Positions 25,901-38,101 are shown, numbered from the stretch's first letter. The stretch: DNA of 59,594 nt from Ophiocordyceps camponoti-saundersi (nom. inval.) (GCA_003339415.1 PDHQ01000208.1:2060-61653); one strand, 5' to 3'. Notes: a model not told the origin generated them from the sequence alone. Made by a program: numbers and translations.

Positions 25901-28900
25901 CCCTATCCTGTCAAGCGACTGTAGCCGGCTGTCGGTCGACGGCATCATCGACCCGAGTTCCAGGGCAAAAGACCGTCCCAATGAGATGTGTCCGTACGCG
26001 CCGTCGTCATCAAATTCAGACAGGTAAGTCTGCAACAGGCCCTTGACGTCCAGGGGAGCCAGGTTCACGACAGTGCCCACCCACGTTTTGGCCTTCCGGT
26101 TCAGCACGTCCAGCGTCCACCTTCGGTGATTAAAGTCGTCCGAAAGCTCCAAAGTGACATTGCCGAGTTCGGAGGAGAAGATCGACCGCGGCGTGTACGG
26201 ATCGGTCTCGGCTTCGAGGCAGCTGGCCCACATGAGGGACAGGAGCTCCAGCAGGGCGAAGAGAGACGTTCTGTAGCACAAGGCCGAGGGAACTTCCCGT
26301 ACAATGCGATCGGCGCACTGGAAGGCGGCCTGCTGCACGCGCTCGATGCGGTGACAGCACCTGCAGAAGATGGTTGCCAGCTGCGTCGCGGCGTAATGCG
26401 CGGAAAAGGCGGGATCGACTCCTCCAAGCGTCTTGCTGAGATACTGGTCAACAACAGCGAGGGTGATGCCCTCCATGGTGCTGCTGACGTCGCCCTTCCG
26501 CATGCTAGGCTCGAGAAAGTACGACAAGACTTTGGTGCAGTCGCCCGAGTCTGCGCGGAGGCTTTCGACAAGATACGCCGCCTGGAGGAAGATGACTTTG
26601 CGGTAGCTCAAGCTCTTGATGTCGGCTGCCTTGGAGGGTATCAGCTCGCTCAGGAGTTTCTTCTGGCCCGCCTCCCTGTCGTTACTGTAGCCACGCCGAA
26701 GAACGGTATTGAGTTCGATGTCGCTTTCGACCTGCTCGCTTCGCTCGTCTGCGATGAGTGGCGGCGAATGAACCGCAATGGTGCGTAGCTCGCTCAGATA
26801 TCTTTTCCCGCGGTCCGTTGTTGTCGTGAAGCCGTGGACAACGATGTTGAACCAGGCATCGCGGAGGAGAGAGCAGGCCTCGTCGCCGACAATGGGCTTA
26901 GACGCAAAGTCATTGCTAGCCATGAAGACTGCCAAGGGGCGCAGAAGCTCTCCAATTTCGAGAGCGACCAGCTGCACATCAGACTCCTTGGTATGGCTAG
27001 ACGACTCGACGTCCCCTAGCGAGATGATGCTGTCCAGCAGGTGCTCCCAGTAAATATCAAACAAAGGAGAGTCCCGTCGCAGCTTGGCAGATATATACGT
27101 TCTGGCTTTCATCACCTGTCCAGATGTCAGAGCGAGACTAAATCCAGGGGCGGAATCCAGGGGCGCGGTATGCGAAATACTTACTGCCGTGAGCAATGGG
27201 TATCTGCGATCCGCGACGCCCATATGGCATATCCTGCTGTACATCTTCAGCAGAGCGCGGAACTCGAGCTGCCCGCCATTCAACGCCAACGCCCCGGCGC
27301 CAGAAATGACGTGAGCCCCGACCTCTGCGTTGACCTTGTCGACCTTTTGCAAAAGCATGGACTGCGCCAAAGCTGTGATCTTTTCGTCTCTACAGGCCGA
27401 CGCAATGCCGCAAATGGCCTGCACGACATTTCCGTAAACGATGGCCGTCTCCTCCTCGCCATTGGTCCGCAACAGCGATATGGAACTTCCTGTCGAGTGC
27501 CGGCCCGCGTAAACCGGATCCGATACGGCCTCGACTCCGGCCGCACCATTAGCTTGCCCGTTAGTAGCAATGCCACCTGACACGGGACTGAGGACGTTTC
27601 CAAGGGTGTATAAGGTGCTGATGACGGCGTCCTTGGACAGCGTCTTCAGCACGTAGGCCAGGCTCATCGATGCCACTGCGACAGTATCACCGTCTGGCGT
27701 GGCCTGAACGATGAACCTGGGAAGGACACGGCTGACGATCGACGACAACGCTGGCGCAACACGGCAGATCAAAGCGAAGCAGCGCAAGACAACTGAGGCC
27801 AGGGCGCTGTCCGCCATTTGGATGCGGTCATCCAGAGTCTCCTGCAGCCACGTCATGAGAATATCCGGATCTGCAAGCTCGTCGTTGACGAGCGAGCAGT
27901 TTAGAAATGATATCATGGCCGCTGACTTGGTGGCGTATGCCAGCCTCTGCTGATTTGGCGACCCCAGCCGGATGAAGTCGGCACCAGCCTCGATATAGTC
28001 CATGTGTTCGACGGCAAGGCCGGCACAGAGCTCGACGGATCGCAGGTCACTATCAATGAGCTGATCCGGCTCCGCCTGAAGCTTTCTACCCTCGGACATG
28101 AGCAGGTCCAGGATGTGAGACTTGCGGAGAGTGGGCCCATCGGCAATCATCAAGGCCGTGTTGGATAGAACCAGCCACATGAGGCTGCGTTGGAGGAGCA
28201 TGGCGCCCAGAGGTCGTCCAGACGAGGCGTAATGACGAGCGAGTCGCCTCCATTCTTTGGCCTCCCGAGACTGGCTGTGCGAGTTCCGTATCGTCGACAG
28301 AGAAGTCTCGAGTGCCACCAAGAAGGGTTCAGAAAGAAGATTCCTGAACCTTTGAATCAAGCTTAATCGGCTGCCGACTTTCCAAAAGTCGGCCTGAGCA
28401 GACGCCGCATCCAAGAAGCCAAGAAGGGCAAGCGATATCGTTACGGCGCGGACAGAATCTTCCATGCAGGGATTCTCGTGGTCGTTGACTTGAAGGACAA
28501 CCTTTTCGACAGCCTTGGTGCACGAGTTGGTAAATGCCAAGATTCCATCCGCAACCGTTTCCCTAAGGTCTATGAAGTTGCTGCCGAGTGCCAAAAGAGC
28601 GCCAGTAACATGAAGGGCGAGCGATTCGGTCGCAGACGGTTGAATCCTTCTAAAAAAGGGCGAGGGAGCGAAAGCTTGGGAGTGCGCATCGAGGATATAG
28701 GGAAGGAGAAGATAGGAAAGCCTCTGCGCGCTTTGGCTGGACTGGATGCGCGGTGCCGACTTGCAGAGAGCTAGGAGAATCTCAAACTCGCGAATAGACT
28801 AGCGAAGCGTTAAGTCCCGCCATCAAAGAAAGTAGAGGGCTCATAGCACAAACCATGGGAGCGCGACCAAGCGAGCCTGGCGACTTTGCGCCTGAGCCGC

Positions 28901-29042
28901 CGTGGGCCATTTCGCGGCCTCGCCCTGCCGAGTGGCATGTCCGACATAGCTGGTCGATATCGGAGCGGTCTAGAGACGGAGGGGAGGCGGCAGCAGAGAG
29001 CAGAGCTATCTTCTCGATAGCCTGCGCGCGGAGGTCGCGCAT
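22980..29042 (-). CDS. STT4: Phosphatidylinositol 4-kinase STT4 (PI4K type III alpha)
   Basis: Makes phosphatidylinositol 4-phosphate at the plasma membrane, feeding PI(4,5)P2 synthesis and cell-wall integrity signalling. Four exons, 29042-28854, 28798-27185, 27115-24596 and 24539-22980, give 1960 aa, close to the usual ~1900. The N-terminus MRDLRAQAIEKIALLSA is typical. The long helical solenoid occupies roughly 60-1440; the lipid kinase unique and catalytic domains follow, with FKVGDDCRQD, DRHNGNIMI (about residue 1815) and HIDFGFCFD, ending in TNGIPF. Introns are 55 nt (TAG), 69 nt (CAG) and 56 nt (AAG acceptor). The 69-nt intron (27116-27184) has no stop and is a multiple of three, so an unspliced reading also stays open. 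A Thr/Gly/Asn-rich insertion of roughly 45 residues lies just before the VWQSAIFKVGDD segment. Divergent from PRE7. Confidence 0.96.
27116..27184 (-). other. STT4 intron, 69 nt, in-frame and stop-free
   Basis: Reads GTAAGT at the 5' end, CTGAC as a likely branch site and GGACAG at the 3' end. It contains 23 sense codons and no stop. Removing it joins PLLTA to VMKARTYISAKL, which restores family-like spacing; leaving it in adds a residue stretch beginning VSISHTAPLDS. Confidence 0.85.
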
Positions 29043-29411
29043 CGTTATCGACCTGGCGAGTGTCGCCGACGGACGAGGAGCAGTAGAGCTCCTTTAGGGA
29101 TATCGAGATGATGGTGAGGGCGGTGGCAGGTCGACCTTCAATAGGGAGTCAGCCCTTGGCTTTCATTGGCTGCTTCCGTGGGCCTGGTATGTGCGAATAA
29201 GGATTATAACGGTGAACGGCTTAGTCAACGGCGTTTCCCCGGGCTGATCCAGCTTCCGCAGACGAAGAGGCTCCAGCTTCGACGCGTATCTGTATCTCAA
29301 GACAGCGACGACGACGAACCAATTCTCCTCGAACAAGGACCATCACAGCTCATCGTCTCCTTTTCTCACTTCGTCACAGCTTCCTGTCGTCAAGCTGCGA
29401 CCTCGCCGAAG
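29043..29411. promoter_or_regulatory. Divergent promoter of STT4 and PRE7
   Basis: Only 369 bp separate the two start codons, so a shared bidirectional promoter is likely. No CA-repeat or C-tract is present. A GACGACGACGA stretch lies near 29307 within the PRE7 leader. No classic proteasome-associated control element (GGTGGCAAA) was seen. Confidence 0.6.
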
Positions 29412-30259
29412 ATGGCTGCCACGTATAGCCAATCCCCGATCATGGACGGCCCGGGCTACTCCTTCGCCGATGCGCCCAGGACCGCAGGCGAGCCGAAGCA
29501 GCACAACTTCTATCCGTGAGTATCTCTGAACCCTATATGGCCATATGTATACCGACTGAGCTTTACCCAAGCTACACCGACAACGGAGGCTCCACGCTGG
29601 GCATTGCCGGTGCCGACTTTGCCATCATGGCCGGGGATACCCGTCACACCAGTGGCTACAGCATCAACACGCGCATGGCTCCCAAGGTGTTCAAGGTCGG
29701 GGGCTCGACGTCGTCCCAGGAGGACGCGACTATAGTACTGTCCGTCTGTGGCTTCGCTGCCGACGGGACCGCCCTGCGAGACCGGTTGGACACCATCTGC
29801 AAGATCTACCGCTACCGCCACGGCAAGCCAATGACGTTGAATGCCTGCGCCAAGCGCCTTTCTACCATTCTATACCAGAAGCGGTTCTTCCCCTACTACG
29901 CCACCGCCATGTTGGGTGGTCTCGATGAGGAGGGCAAGGGAGCCATATACTCGTACGACCCGGTCGGGAGCTACGAGCGCGAGCAATGTCGCGCGGGAGG
30001 TGCGGCGGCGAGTCTGATCATGCCGTTCCTCGACAATCAGGTCAACTTTAAGAACCAGTATGTTCCAGAGAGCGGCATCGGTCATGAGCTCAAAGAGCGA
30101 GAGCGGCATCCGCTACCTCGGTCGCGGGTGGAGACGATTGTGAAGGATGCTTTTGATGGTGCTGCTGAGAGGCACATAGAAGTTGGAGACCACCTTCAGA
30201 TGCTGATCGTCGGTAAGAATGGCATCGAGGAGATTATGTTGCCGCTGAAGAAGGATTGA
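29412..30259 (+). CDS. PRE7: 20S proteasome subunit beta6
   Basis: A non-catalytic beta subunit of the 20S proteasome core. Exons 29412-29515 and 29572-30259, with a 56-nt intron, give 263 aa. The N-terminus leads into HNFYPYTDNGGSTLGIAG, then AGDTRHTSGYSINTR, NGFAADG-like CGFAADGTAL, KRFFPYYA, and the signature GSYEREQCRAGGAAASLIMPFLDNQ split over the central region; the end is the ERHIEVGD block. The catalytic Thr of beta1, beta2 and beta5 is absent, as expected. The donor is GTGAGT; the acceptor is CCCAAG ending at 29571, another AAG 3' splice site, preceded by GACTGAG as a branch site. Start ATG 29412 gives a normal length. Confidence 0.96.
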
Positions 30260-32264
30260 ACGGATGTCATGTGCCGGATGACGGTTCGTCGTGTAGTCTT
30301 GTGCGATAAATTTAGCATCTTCACCGTCACAATCGGCCATTGCGATGATTATACAACCAATGCTGATTATGTGATTTTATTCGCATTGCTTCAGAAGCAC
30401 AGGTTGAGTTACTGCTGTGAGACGTTTGTTACGAGGTGACAGCTTGGCCCGTTCCCGGAGATGAAAGCGCTGTAGCCGCAATCTAGAAGTTGCGGCGGCG
30501 ATTGAGTTTTCTCCAGGGAAACTTGGAGCTCACTATCTACGTTGTCAGTCTTGGAAACTATATACATATGTATGTGTGATGTCGAGGGCGATTCAACAGC
30601 GAAATCGGCCAGTAACTCTGAACAATATCAGCCCACTGCTTCTCTCTCTCCACATATGCACATACGACGACAGAACGAGTAGTCGAAAGAATTCCAGCTT
30701 AGAGGGCTCAGCAGTTGTGGATGCGAGATGTTGGCCATCAGCTGATCTCAACTTTAGCTACACGAAGCTTCTAGAATACAGTTAATAAGAAAACTCCAAC
30801 GGTTTTCTGATGAACGAAAGCGGGTAATAAATGGGCAAGGTCTTGGCTGTGACTCTATGTGCGTATATTTGTCTGTATGTATGTGTACATGCTTGACGAC
30901 CATTTTTAAACTCATGCGCAGCTGCCTGATGCATGATGATTCACGAAACTTGCATGTTCGACGTTGTCAACGGTTTGTTCTCGTGGAAACTATTGATGTG
31001 GCCGGCAAAGTCCCAGTTAAGCCGTCAGCGACCTGGTCGAGCTGTGGCAGTGCAGGCAGAGAATGGAAGAGACTAAACCGAGAAGGCAAATTCAGAGGTG
31101 AAGAGAAAAGTTACGTGTCAGCCAGAGCTCAGCACGAACGATGTGAATGGTGGTGGTGACAGTCAAATCGTCGACATGTACGGATATGTGTATGTATTCA
31201 ACGATACCCTAGCTTACCTTGCCGACGGGAAACTCTCGGTCAACGGGTCATGCAATCCGGGTGGCAAAGGGTGCCTCACAAACGGAGCACAGCCCCGTGG
31301 TATGGACCGGCTTTAAGGGGGTGCCGGGAAACGGTAAGGGGACAAGACTTGACTGTTTCTCGACGCTCATGGCAGGTTTCTCACCTACATATGTATGGTC
31401 TCGATAGCTCATGCATCGTGTCTGAAAACCAAGTTGCTACGCGGGACGAATGACTACCGTGTGGTCAGCTTATTGGCCGGTTTAGAAGGGGATGTAAGTC
31501 GTCCGACTCTGTGGTTGCATTTCACCATGGTTTCCGCTTCATGATAAAGCATGACAGACGAAGACTTGATGGATGAAGAAGGGGGAGTTGATGGTGTTTT
31601 GTGAGAGTATGTAAGTTGTCTAAAGAGACGACAAAGCTGGGGGAGCAAGGGGGTGGGAACGACAAGGAAACCCCCTTTGGAGAGTAAGCCGGGAGAAGAA
31701 GACGGGGTTTAGGGTAGGATCGTGAAGGATGGCCCTATTGACTCGGTCAAGCTCTCTTAGCCCCTTGAAGCTACAGCAATACGAAGTGTGGCTGGTAAGA
31801 AAGGAGGAAAAGGTCCCGACCAACGAGAAGACGGCCGTAATGATAGACGGTTCTCGTTCAGCCACAGACTTGATCCCTGCTAGTGTCAGGACCCTGTTGA
31901 GCAAGGCTGAGGGACCGACCTGGGCTTCAGGATATGGATTGCGTCACGGGTTGATTGCAGCGTCTGTGCGAAGATGGCCAATGACGACGACATTGGTGAA
32001 GAAAAGAAAAGAAAGCAATGCTATAAAGAATCGACGTTGGGTTCTTGGCAGGTGAAGCGTCGTGTCTTGTCTAGAGGTACGCACAACGTCATCCCGCCAT
32101 CGGAGCCTGGGATACGGCGTTACTGCACGCACGGACGATTGATAACTACCAGCATACCGATGTCTGTCTGTCTGTATCGTATGTATGTGCGCTGGGTAGG
32201 TAGGTAGGTAGCCAATGGCGGGCGGGCTGCGGAAGGGAGCATTAGACCAAGGTCCGTGATACGC

Positions 32265-32306
32265 AGATGGATGGATGGATGGATGGATGGATGGATGGAT
32301 GGATGG
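32265..32306. repeat. GGAT tetranucleotide array
   Basis: About ten tandem copies of GGAT in the gene-poor region, without interruptions. Confidence 0.9.
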
Positions 32307-34962
32307 CTGGGAGGTAGGTGAGCAGGTTAGGTAGATAGTTACGAACTTACGGATACCTTGTCCCTCTTTACGATGTAGGAGATGTATGTGCGAGTAGGTA
32401 TGTATGGATATATCGACAACGATGCCTCCTCGCCGATGTGAAGCTCGCGGGGGCAGGGTGAAGATCGTTGCCACTATCGTATGCGCCTATCAGAGCCCAA
32501 GGGGAGGGGGGAAAGGCAAAGGAAATGAGGGGATCCATGGTGAATTCCAGATTCCCATGACTTTTGCCTCAGGGCCCCCGATCAGCGCCAGCGTAGATGT
32601 TTGTGCATATCCTCTTCCAGTGGACTTACATTAGTAGTAGATGATCCGTACATACGGAGTAGTAGACCGCGTCTCCATACAATGTACGCATGTACGGATA
32701 TGTATGTATGTACACACATGTGCATGTTTTTGACACATGCCGACGGAGCCAATCGTCCCAAGGTGGCGAAAAGACGTCTAGCCCATAGCCAGAGTCAAGG
32801 TGCTTTTCATGTATGTATGTATGTGGTTTCTTTTTCCACTCCCCTCCCCTCTTCCCCCTCCCCCTCTCCCTCCCCTCTCCTCGTCCCAAAACACTGGGAC
32901 CATCTGATGCTATACCAGTCTCAGGGAGAGAGATGAATGAGAGAGAGATGAAATGGGAATACAAGACAGGAGAATCGAATGGAACCGAACAGAGTGAAGA
33001 AGAAGAAGAAGAAGAAGCATGACTCCTCCTCGACGAAAGAGTAGTATGGATACCTACATTGGAGCCGGGTAACGTCTCTTATACGAACATACGAAAGAAC
33101 AACAAGGCCGTCCCGTTCGATCCATCCCGGAGCCGCTATCCGACTTAGGTTTCACCCGATACTTTCTTGATTGCTTTTGAGGACCGGCCGAGAGAGGTCG
33201 AGATCTTTCTCGTCACGTGTTTCCTCAAGGAGGATCACCCACCATCGTCTTACACCCCCCCTCTTCCCCTCTCCCCTACTCCTCTGCCACTCTGGGGCTT
33301 ATTTCCATGACCCAAATGGCATGTAGTAAACAGTTGTTAGTAGATGCTAGATAAGTATCCGACAAGATCGTGGCAGTATACAAGTTCATTCATGGTGCCG
33401 GACGCATGTCTTCGACGGACCTGTCTTACATACAGAGAACGAACAGAGAGCCAAAAAGGAAAGGGGAAGAGAAAAAAGGAAAACTACGGTTGACTCGACG
33501 CGCACGCACAGAGCCGGAGACGCTTGTTGAGCCTCGCCCTTGCTCATCCCCCACTTTCAGATGTGTGCTGGCGAACACCGAGCTCTTCTTCCAAACCAAA
33601 AGGTACAGTGAATTGGGATTCGCCACGGTCCCCTTCCCCCCCCCCTCCCCTTTCTCTCTCTCCCCCCCTTGAAGGGTCCCGGACTCTTTTCCTACCTTGG
33701 TAATTGGATGGTGCTTCCCCCTCCCACCCTCAAAAGTGCTACCGTTCTGAAGTTGCCGCCAACGGGCATGTGGCTTTCATTGGGGGTCTGTCTTCCTCGG
33801 GGCCCGGTCTAAGAGAGGAGAGGGGGGAGGGGGGGAGCGCCGAACAACCTGAGAGCCGCGGGGATAGCGTCAGGCACATACATTGTTCCGTCTCTTTATA
33901 CCTCGTTTACACGGATACATAGATTGCGTAAAGATGAGGCATTGGGAGATGCCATGGGAACGGATTGGATCTCTCTGTCCATCGATCCTTTTACTGTGGT
34001 ATCTTTCTCTCTCAACATTCTCTTTCTCTCTCCCTCTCTCCCTCTCTCCCTCTCCCCCCCCCCTCTCTCTATCCCTCTCTCTCTCTATATATATATATAT
34101 ATATGTATATCCGTACAAAAGAGACAAACAAGTCCATCCACTCTCTCTCTCTCCACACGTCTTCACAGCTACCTAAACACGTCAACCAGTCCAGGCCAGA
34201 GTGGTCGTGTTGTTTTGATGTGATGCTACAGGTCCCCCTACCAAGGTATCTACAAAGGTAGTAAAACAGCTCGCCACAAAAACACGAGGCTTGCCGAGGC
34301 TCTGCAACCTTTTTGTTATCAAGGATATGTACTGGTACATATATGCGGCCGGTGAGCGGCGAGGACTGGTTGAGGCTACGGCCGCATTCTCGCTAGCCTA
34401 CCTCTACCAGCCAGCCTACCAGCCAGCCTACCTACCAGCCTACCTACCTACCTACCTAACCAACTACCTACTCGCTACCTACCTAGTCATAGGGGTTTCT
34501 TTTCCTTCTCTCTCTCTCTCTCTCATCTCCCTCAACCATCTCGCCCCTCTCCTCCTCTCCTTTGCCGTTATTTACCTCTTGGATCGTGTCTGTCGTGCTT
34601 CTTTTTGCTTCTCTCCCCTTTCCTTACCCTCCCTCCCCTTGCTCCCCAGGGCAGGCAGGGGTAAGCTTCTATCGAGGAAGCCCTCCTTTCTCGCGCCCAA
34701 CGTCTCCTCGCCCTCCCCTAATATCTTACCGACCCGTACCAACCTTACGCTGACCTCGATCTCGGCCTACCGAGAAGGGCTCTCTTTGAGCTACTCTCGA
34801 TAGGTAGGTAATCGACGCCCCCCCTCTTCTGCATGTACCTTTCTGCGTGCTGCTTCGTCCCCTCCCCCTCCCCCCCCCCCCCCCCCCCCTCCACCCCCCC
34901 TCCGCCCCCCCCCCCCCCCCCCCCACCCCCCCCCCCCCCCCCCCCCCCTCCCCCGCCCCTCC

Positions 34963-34972
34963 NNNNNNNNNN
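34963..34972. other. Assembly gap, 10 N
   Basis: Ten N characters mark a join of unknown real size between C-rich contig ends. Confidence 0.99.
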
Positions 34973-35060
34973 CACGTGAGCCTCCATGTTCTTGCATCCG
35001 CTACGCAGGCCAAGCTGCAGGTGAACACGGCTCATCCTCGGCATCCGCCCCTTCCCCCCC
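34973..35060. repeat. 88-bp copy of the RPL9 upstream sequence
   Basis: Starting at the first base after the N gap, 88 bp match 47492-47579 without a difference by eye. The match begins with CACGTGAG and ends in the C run after CATCCGCCCCTT. Past that point the copy here becomes pure C-rich sequence while the RPL9 copy continues into CCCCGGATCC. An assembly artefact is more likely than a real repeat. Confidence 0.9.
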
Positions 35061-35109
35061 CCCCCCGCGCCCCCCCCCCCCCCCCCTCCCCCCCCCCCCC
35101 CCCCCCCCG

Positions 35110-35143
<34 letters not shown>

Positions 35144-36058
35144 CCTCCTTCCCCTTTCCCCCCCCCCCCCCCCCCCCCCCTTTCCACCCCTTTTGGAGGC
35201 TCTCGATTCGCCCCTGGTAAAGTCCCTTACGGCAGGTCTTTCCGTTCTCCCGTTGGAATTGCCTCGTCGGTCAGCAGCTCTTTCTCCCATGCGGCAGATC
35301 TCACCCCAAGCCGTTGTCCCTGAGCTGGCTCTGTTGCCTCGGCTTCCGGTCCAACCATCGCCTCACGAGACATCACCTTCTGTCCTGACACCTTCTTCTT
35401 CTTCCTCAGACCGGCTGTCAAATTCACGTCCTTCACTCCTTTTTGTCACCCCTTCATTTGCCCTGTACTCGCTGTGGCTCTCGCTTGTCGCTCTCGGCCG
35501 AGCTCGGCTCTGCGGCTCCGTGTCGACTACTCGTGCCAACACCTCACCCGGAGTCGAAACAGGATCTACGGCCCCGCCAAATAAGAGATTCTGAGCCGAT
35601 TCTGATCAGTCTTCTGCCCAGCAGAGCTCGCTGAAAGAGGCTTCTCTCACCTCCGATGGATGCGGTTCTCTGAAACTCTCTACATTATTATTATCTGCTT
35701 AGACAACTCTTTTTCTGTCCAGCCCGCCAGATCAGGTGTCTTCTAAAGCCGCCGTCTGTTCCCGAATACGGCTTCCTTGGAGGCAACTTATCTGACGGCC
35801 CTGACTCAGTAGCAACCTTCTCGAACCGATTGGCCAACGCTGATATAGCTGAGATTATATACACGAGGGGACCGTCTCCCATCTTCAAGGGCTCTTTATA
35901 GGCAACAGAAGAGCCCAGACGTCCTCCGGAATGTGAGTTCTTCTTCTATCATGGGTTTGGCCAACACAGCGCCAAGATTTGGAGTGCTGACGCGAGGGGC
36001 GCCGGCGCAGTCTTCGTCAAGCTACTGCTAGTTACCGTCTCTTCTTCCTCGAATTTCC

Positions 36059-38101
36059 ATGGAAAAGCTCTCCACCCCTGCCGCCCAGGCAGCACCATCT
36101 GAACCCTCGCAGAGTCTACCTGGCCCGGGAGACGCCCCCGTAGTTGGCGATGTCAAGCAAACTCAGGCTGCTGCCGTTCAGCACGAAGCCGCTCCCGGGC
36201 CGCAGCAACCGCCGGCCGCTTCCAACTATGCCTTTTCCTCTCAACTCGACATGGCCTCATCGCAGAATTCATATAGCCATCAGGGGCCTTACGAAATGGC
36301 ATCCATGGCAGCCGCCCTCCCTGGCGTCCACTATCGACCAGGTCAGTTTCAGCCAAACGCCCAGCGCTTCATGCCGGCCACGCCCCCCGTGATTCCACAG
36401 ATGCCGCACATGTCGGCGTACGGCGGGCCGCCTCCTGTGGCCATGAGCCAGGGCTATTACGTGGCGCAGCCTCAGATGCCGCAGTATTACGCTGCCGGCC
36501 ACATGTCGCCACCCCAACCTCCCCCGGCTGCCAGGCAGGGCCTCCCCTTTTATTCGGGCCAGATGATGATGAACCATGCCCAGTCCGGTTTCTACTATCC
36601 GCAGCCGAGCCACTATACCGTGCAACCACAGCACATGGGGCCTGGGGTCGTGTCGGGACACTACGTCCCAAGCAGCCAGCCAGCTCCGGATGCCCGAAAG
36701 TCTCGCACGGCGGCGGACAATGCTCAAGTGCCTGTTCAGCCTCTAAAGCCGACTCAGGGTACGGCGGATGCCCCGTCAATGGTAACCAGCCGAGCTGACG
36801 ATGGGGTCGTTGCAGATGAGACGGGAAGCCGACAGAATGCCGTTCGCGGACCGCCAAGAAAGCCTCGCCAGAGCGGTAAGGGATCCTTGGCTGATACGCT
36901 TTCCCAGTCGCTCACATGTCTCTTCGTCCAGGCCACGCCATCTGGATCGGAAATCTCCCTCCGCAGACGGAGCTCATGAGTCTTGTACACCATGCCTGCA
37001 AGGAGACGGAGGGTCTTGAGTCCCTATTTCTGATATCGAAAAGCAACTGCGCCTTTGCGAATTTCAAAGATGAAGGCACGTGCCTGGCGGCTCAGCAAAA
37101 GCTGCACGACTCCAAGTTTTACTCTGTCCGTCTCGTCAGCCGTCTGCGAAAGAACACGGTCGAAGGGGCAACGGGCATCACGGCTCCTACCGGTCCATCA
37201 GCAAACGCGGTGAACACGGCGACGACGCCAGCAGAACCAGCCCAGGACAGCCCGGGCGTGGACAGCCGTAGCCCAGCCTCGGACGCTCGTAGTCCGAGCC
37301 CTGCAGCCAAGGCTAAACCGAGTTCAGGAGGCGATGGCAACAGTTTCAACGAGAGGTTCTTTATTCTCAAGAGCCTGACCATGGAAGACTTGGAGCTGAG
37401 CGTGCGGACTGGAATCTGGGCCACCCAGTCCCACAACGAGGAATCCCTGAACACGGCTTACAAGGTATGTTGGCTTATTGAGGGGGAAAACCGTTGACAA
37501 GACTCTGACCTGGCTATAGAACTTCGACAACGTCTATCTGATATTCTCGGCGAACAAGTCAGGCGAATATTTCGGATATGCCCGCATGGTATCAGAGATC
37601 AACGACGACCCGGCGGCGGCCATTGAGTTTGCCCCGAAATCACAGTCGACGAGTAACCTGGATTTGCCCAAGGCAATACCTACCGAAGCGACCGACTTTG
37701 CTCCCAAGGGCAGGATCATCGACGATTCCGCTAGGGGAACCATCTTTTGGGAGGCAGATCGGGAGGACTCGGAGAGCGGCTCGGACAACGTTAGCGTCGC
37801 GTCCAGCAACAAAAGCGTGGGGACGGAGGAGGAGACGAAAACATGGGGTAAGCCATTCAAGCTGGAATGGCTCTCCATCACGCGGCTACCCTTTTATCGA
37901 ACACGGGGCCTTCGAAACCCGTGGAATTCCAACCGAGAAGTCAAGATAGCAAGAGACGGAACCGAGTTGGAGCCATCCGTTGGCCGTAGGCTGATCGGGC
38001 TTTTCAACCGCGTCCACAGCCCCGGGCCGGTGGCGCCCTCGATGCGCCTGCCGCCAGTCATGATGCATGGTCATGTACCCATCAGAGGGCACGGTCAATA
38101 G
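36059..38101 (+). CDS. RRM and YTH domain protein, probable m6A RNA reader
   Basis: Predicted RNA-binding protein that recognises N6-methyladenosine through its YTH domain. Exons 36059-36875, 36932-37464 and 37520-38101, with introns of 56 and 55 nt (GTAAGG..CAG and GTATGT..TAG), give 643 aa. Residues 1-270 are disordered and rich in Pro, Gln, Met and Tyr. An RRM-like domain starts near 273 (HAIWIGNLPPQTEL, then NCAFANFKDE). The YTH domain starts near 413 with ERFFILKSLTMEDLELS; W435 (GIWATQ) and W567 (LEWLSI) fit the aromatic cage, and LRNPWN lies at 581-586. About 75 residues of low-complexity sequence are inserted between the two halves of the YTH domain, after EIND. The first ATG of the frame is used. 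A 98-codon frame just after the stop (38155-38451) looks like 3' UTR. Confidence 0.92.

Larger units (their letters stand above)
34851..35180. repeat. C-tract block with a 10-N gap
   Basis: Very long C runs broken by single T, A or G bases on both sides of the N run at 34963-34972. The only complex sequence inside is the segment at 34973-35060, which is a copy of a sequence found upstream of RPL9. The block probably reflects failed assembly, so its length and content are doubtful. Confidence 0.85.
30260..36058. other. Gene-poor region with assembly gap, 5.8 kb
   Basis: No gene is supported. It contains a GGAT tetranucleotide array (32265-32306), CT and TA tracts (34010-34110), CCAGCCTACCTA repeats (34395-34470), GTACGGATA at 31178-31186 and 32692-32700, TACGGAGTA at 32653-32661, and long C-tracts flanking a 10-N gap (34963-34972). 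The right part (about 35190-36058) is less repetitive and may be the promoter and 5' leader of the YTH gene; a 133-codon frame at 35193-35594 there is Ser/Pro/Leu-rich with no domain. A gene could be missing in the gap. Confidence 0.6.

Noticed and set aside
34395..34470. CCAGCCTACCTA repeats, considered as a CRISPR-like or element-end array
   Set aside because: Repeats are short, directly adjacent and imperfect, with no spacers; an ordinary microsatellite in a eukaryotic genome.
34745..35323. Gly-rich and Pro-rich frames around the N gap
   Set aside because: They are translations of homopolymer C/G sequence and pass through N characters.
35193..35594. 133-codon frame upstream of the YTH gene
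   Set aside because: Ser/Pro/Leu-rich without domain, next to the doubtful C-tract block; more likely leader or promoter sequence.
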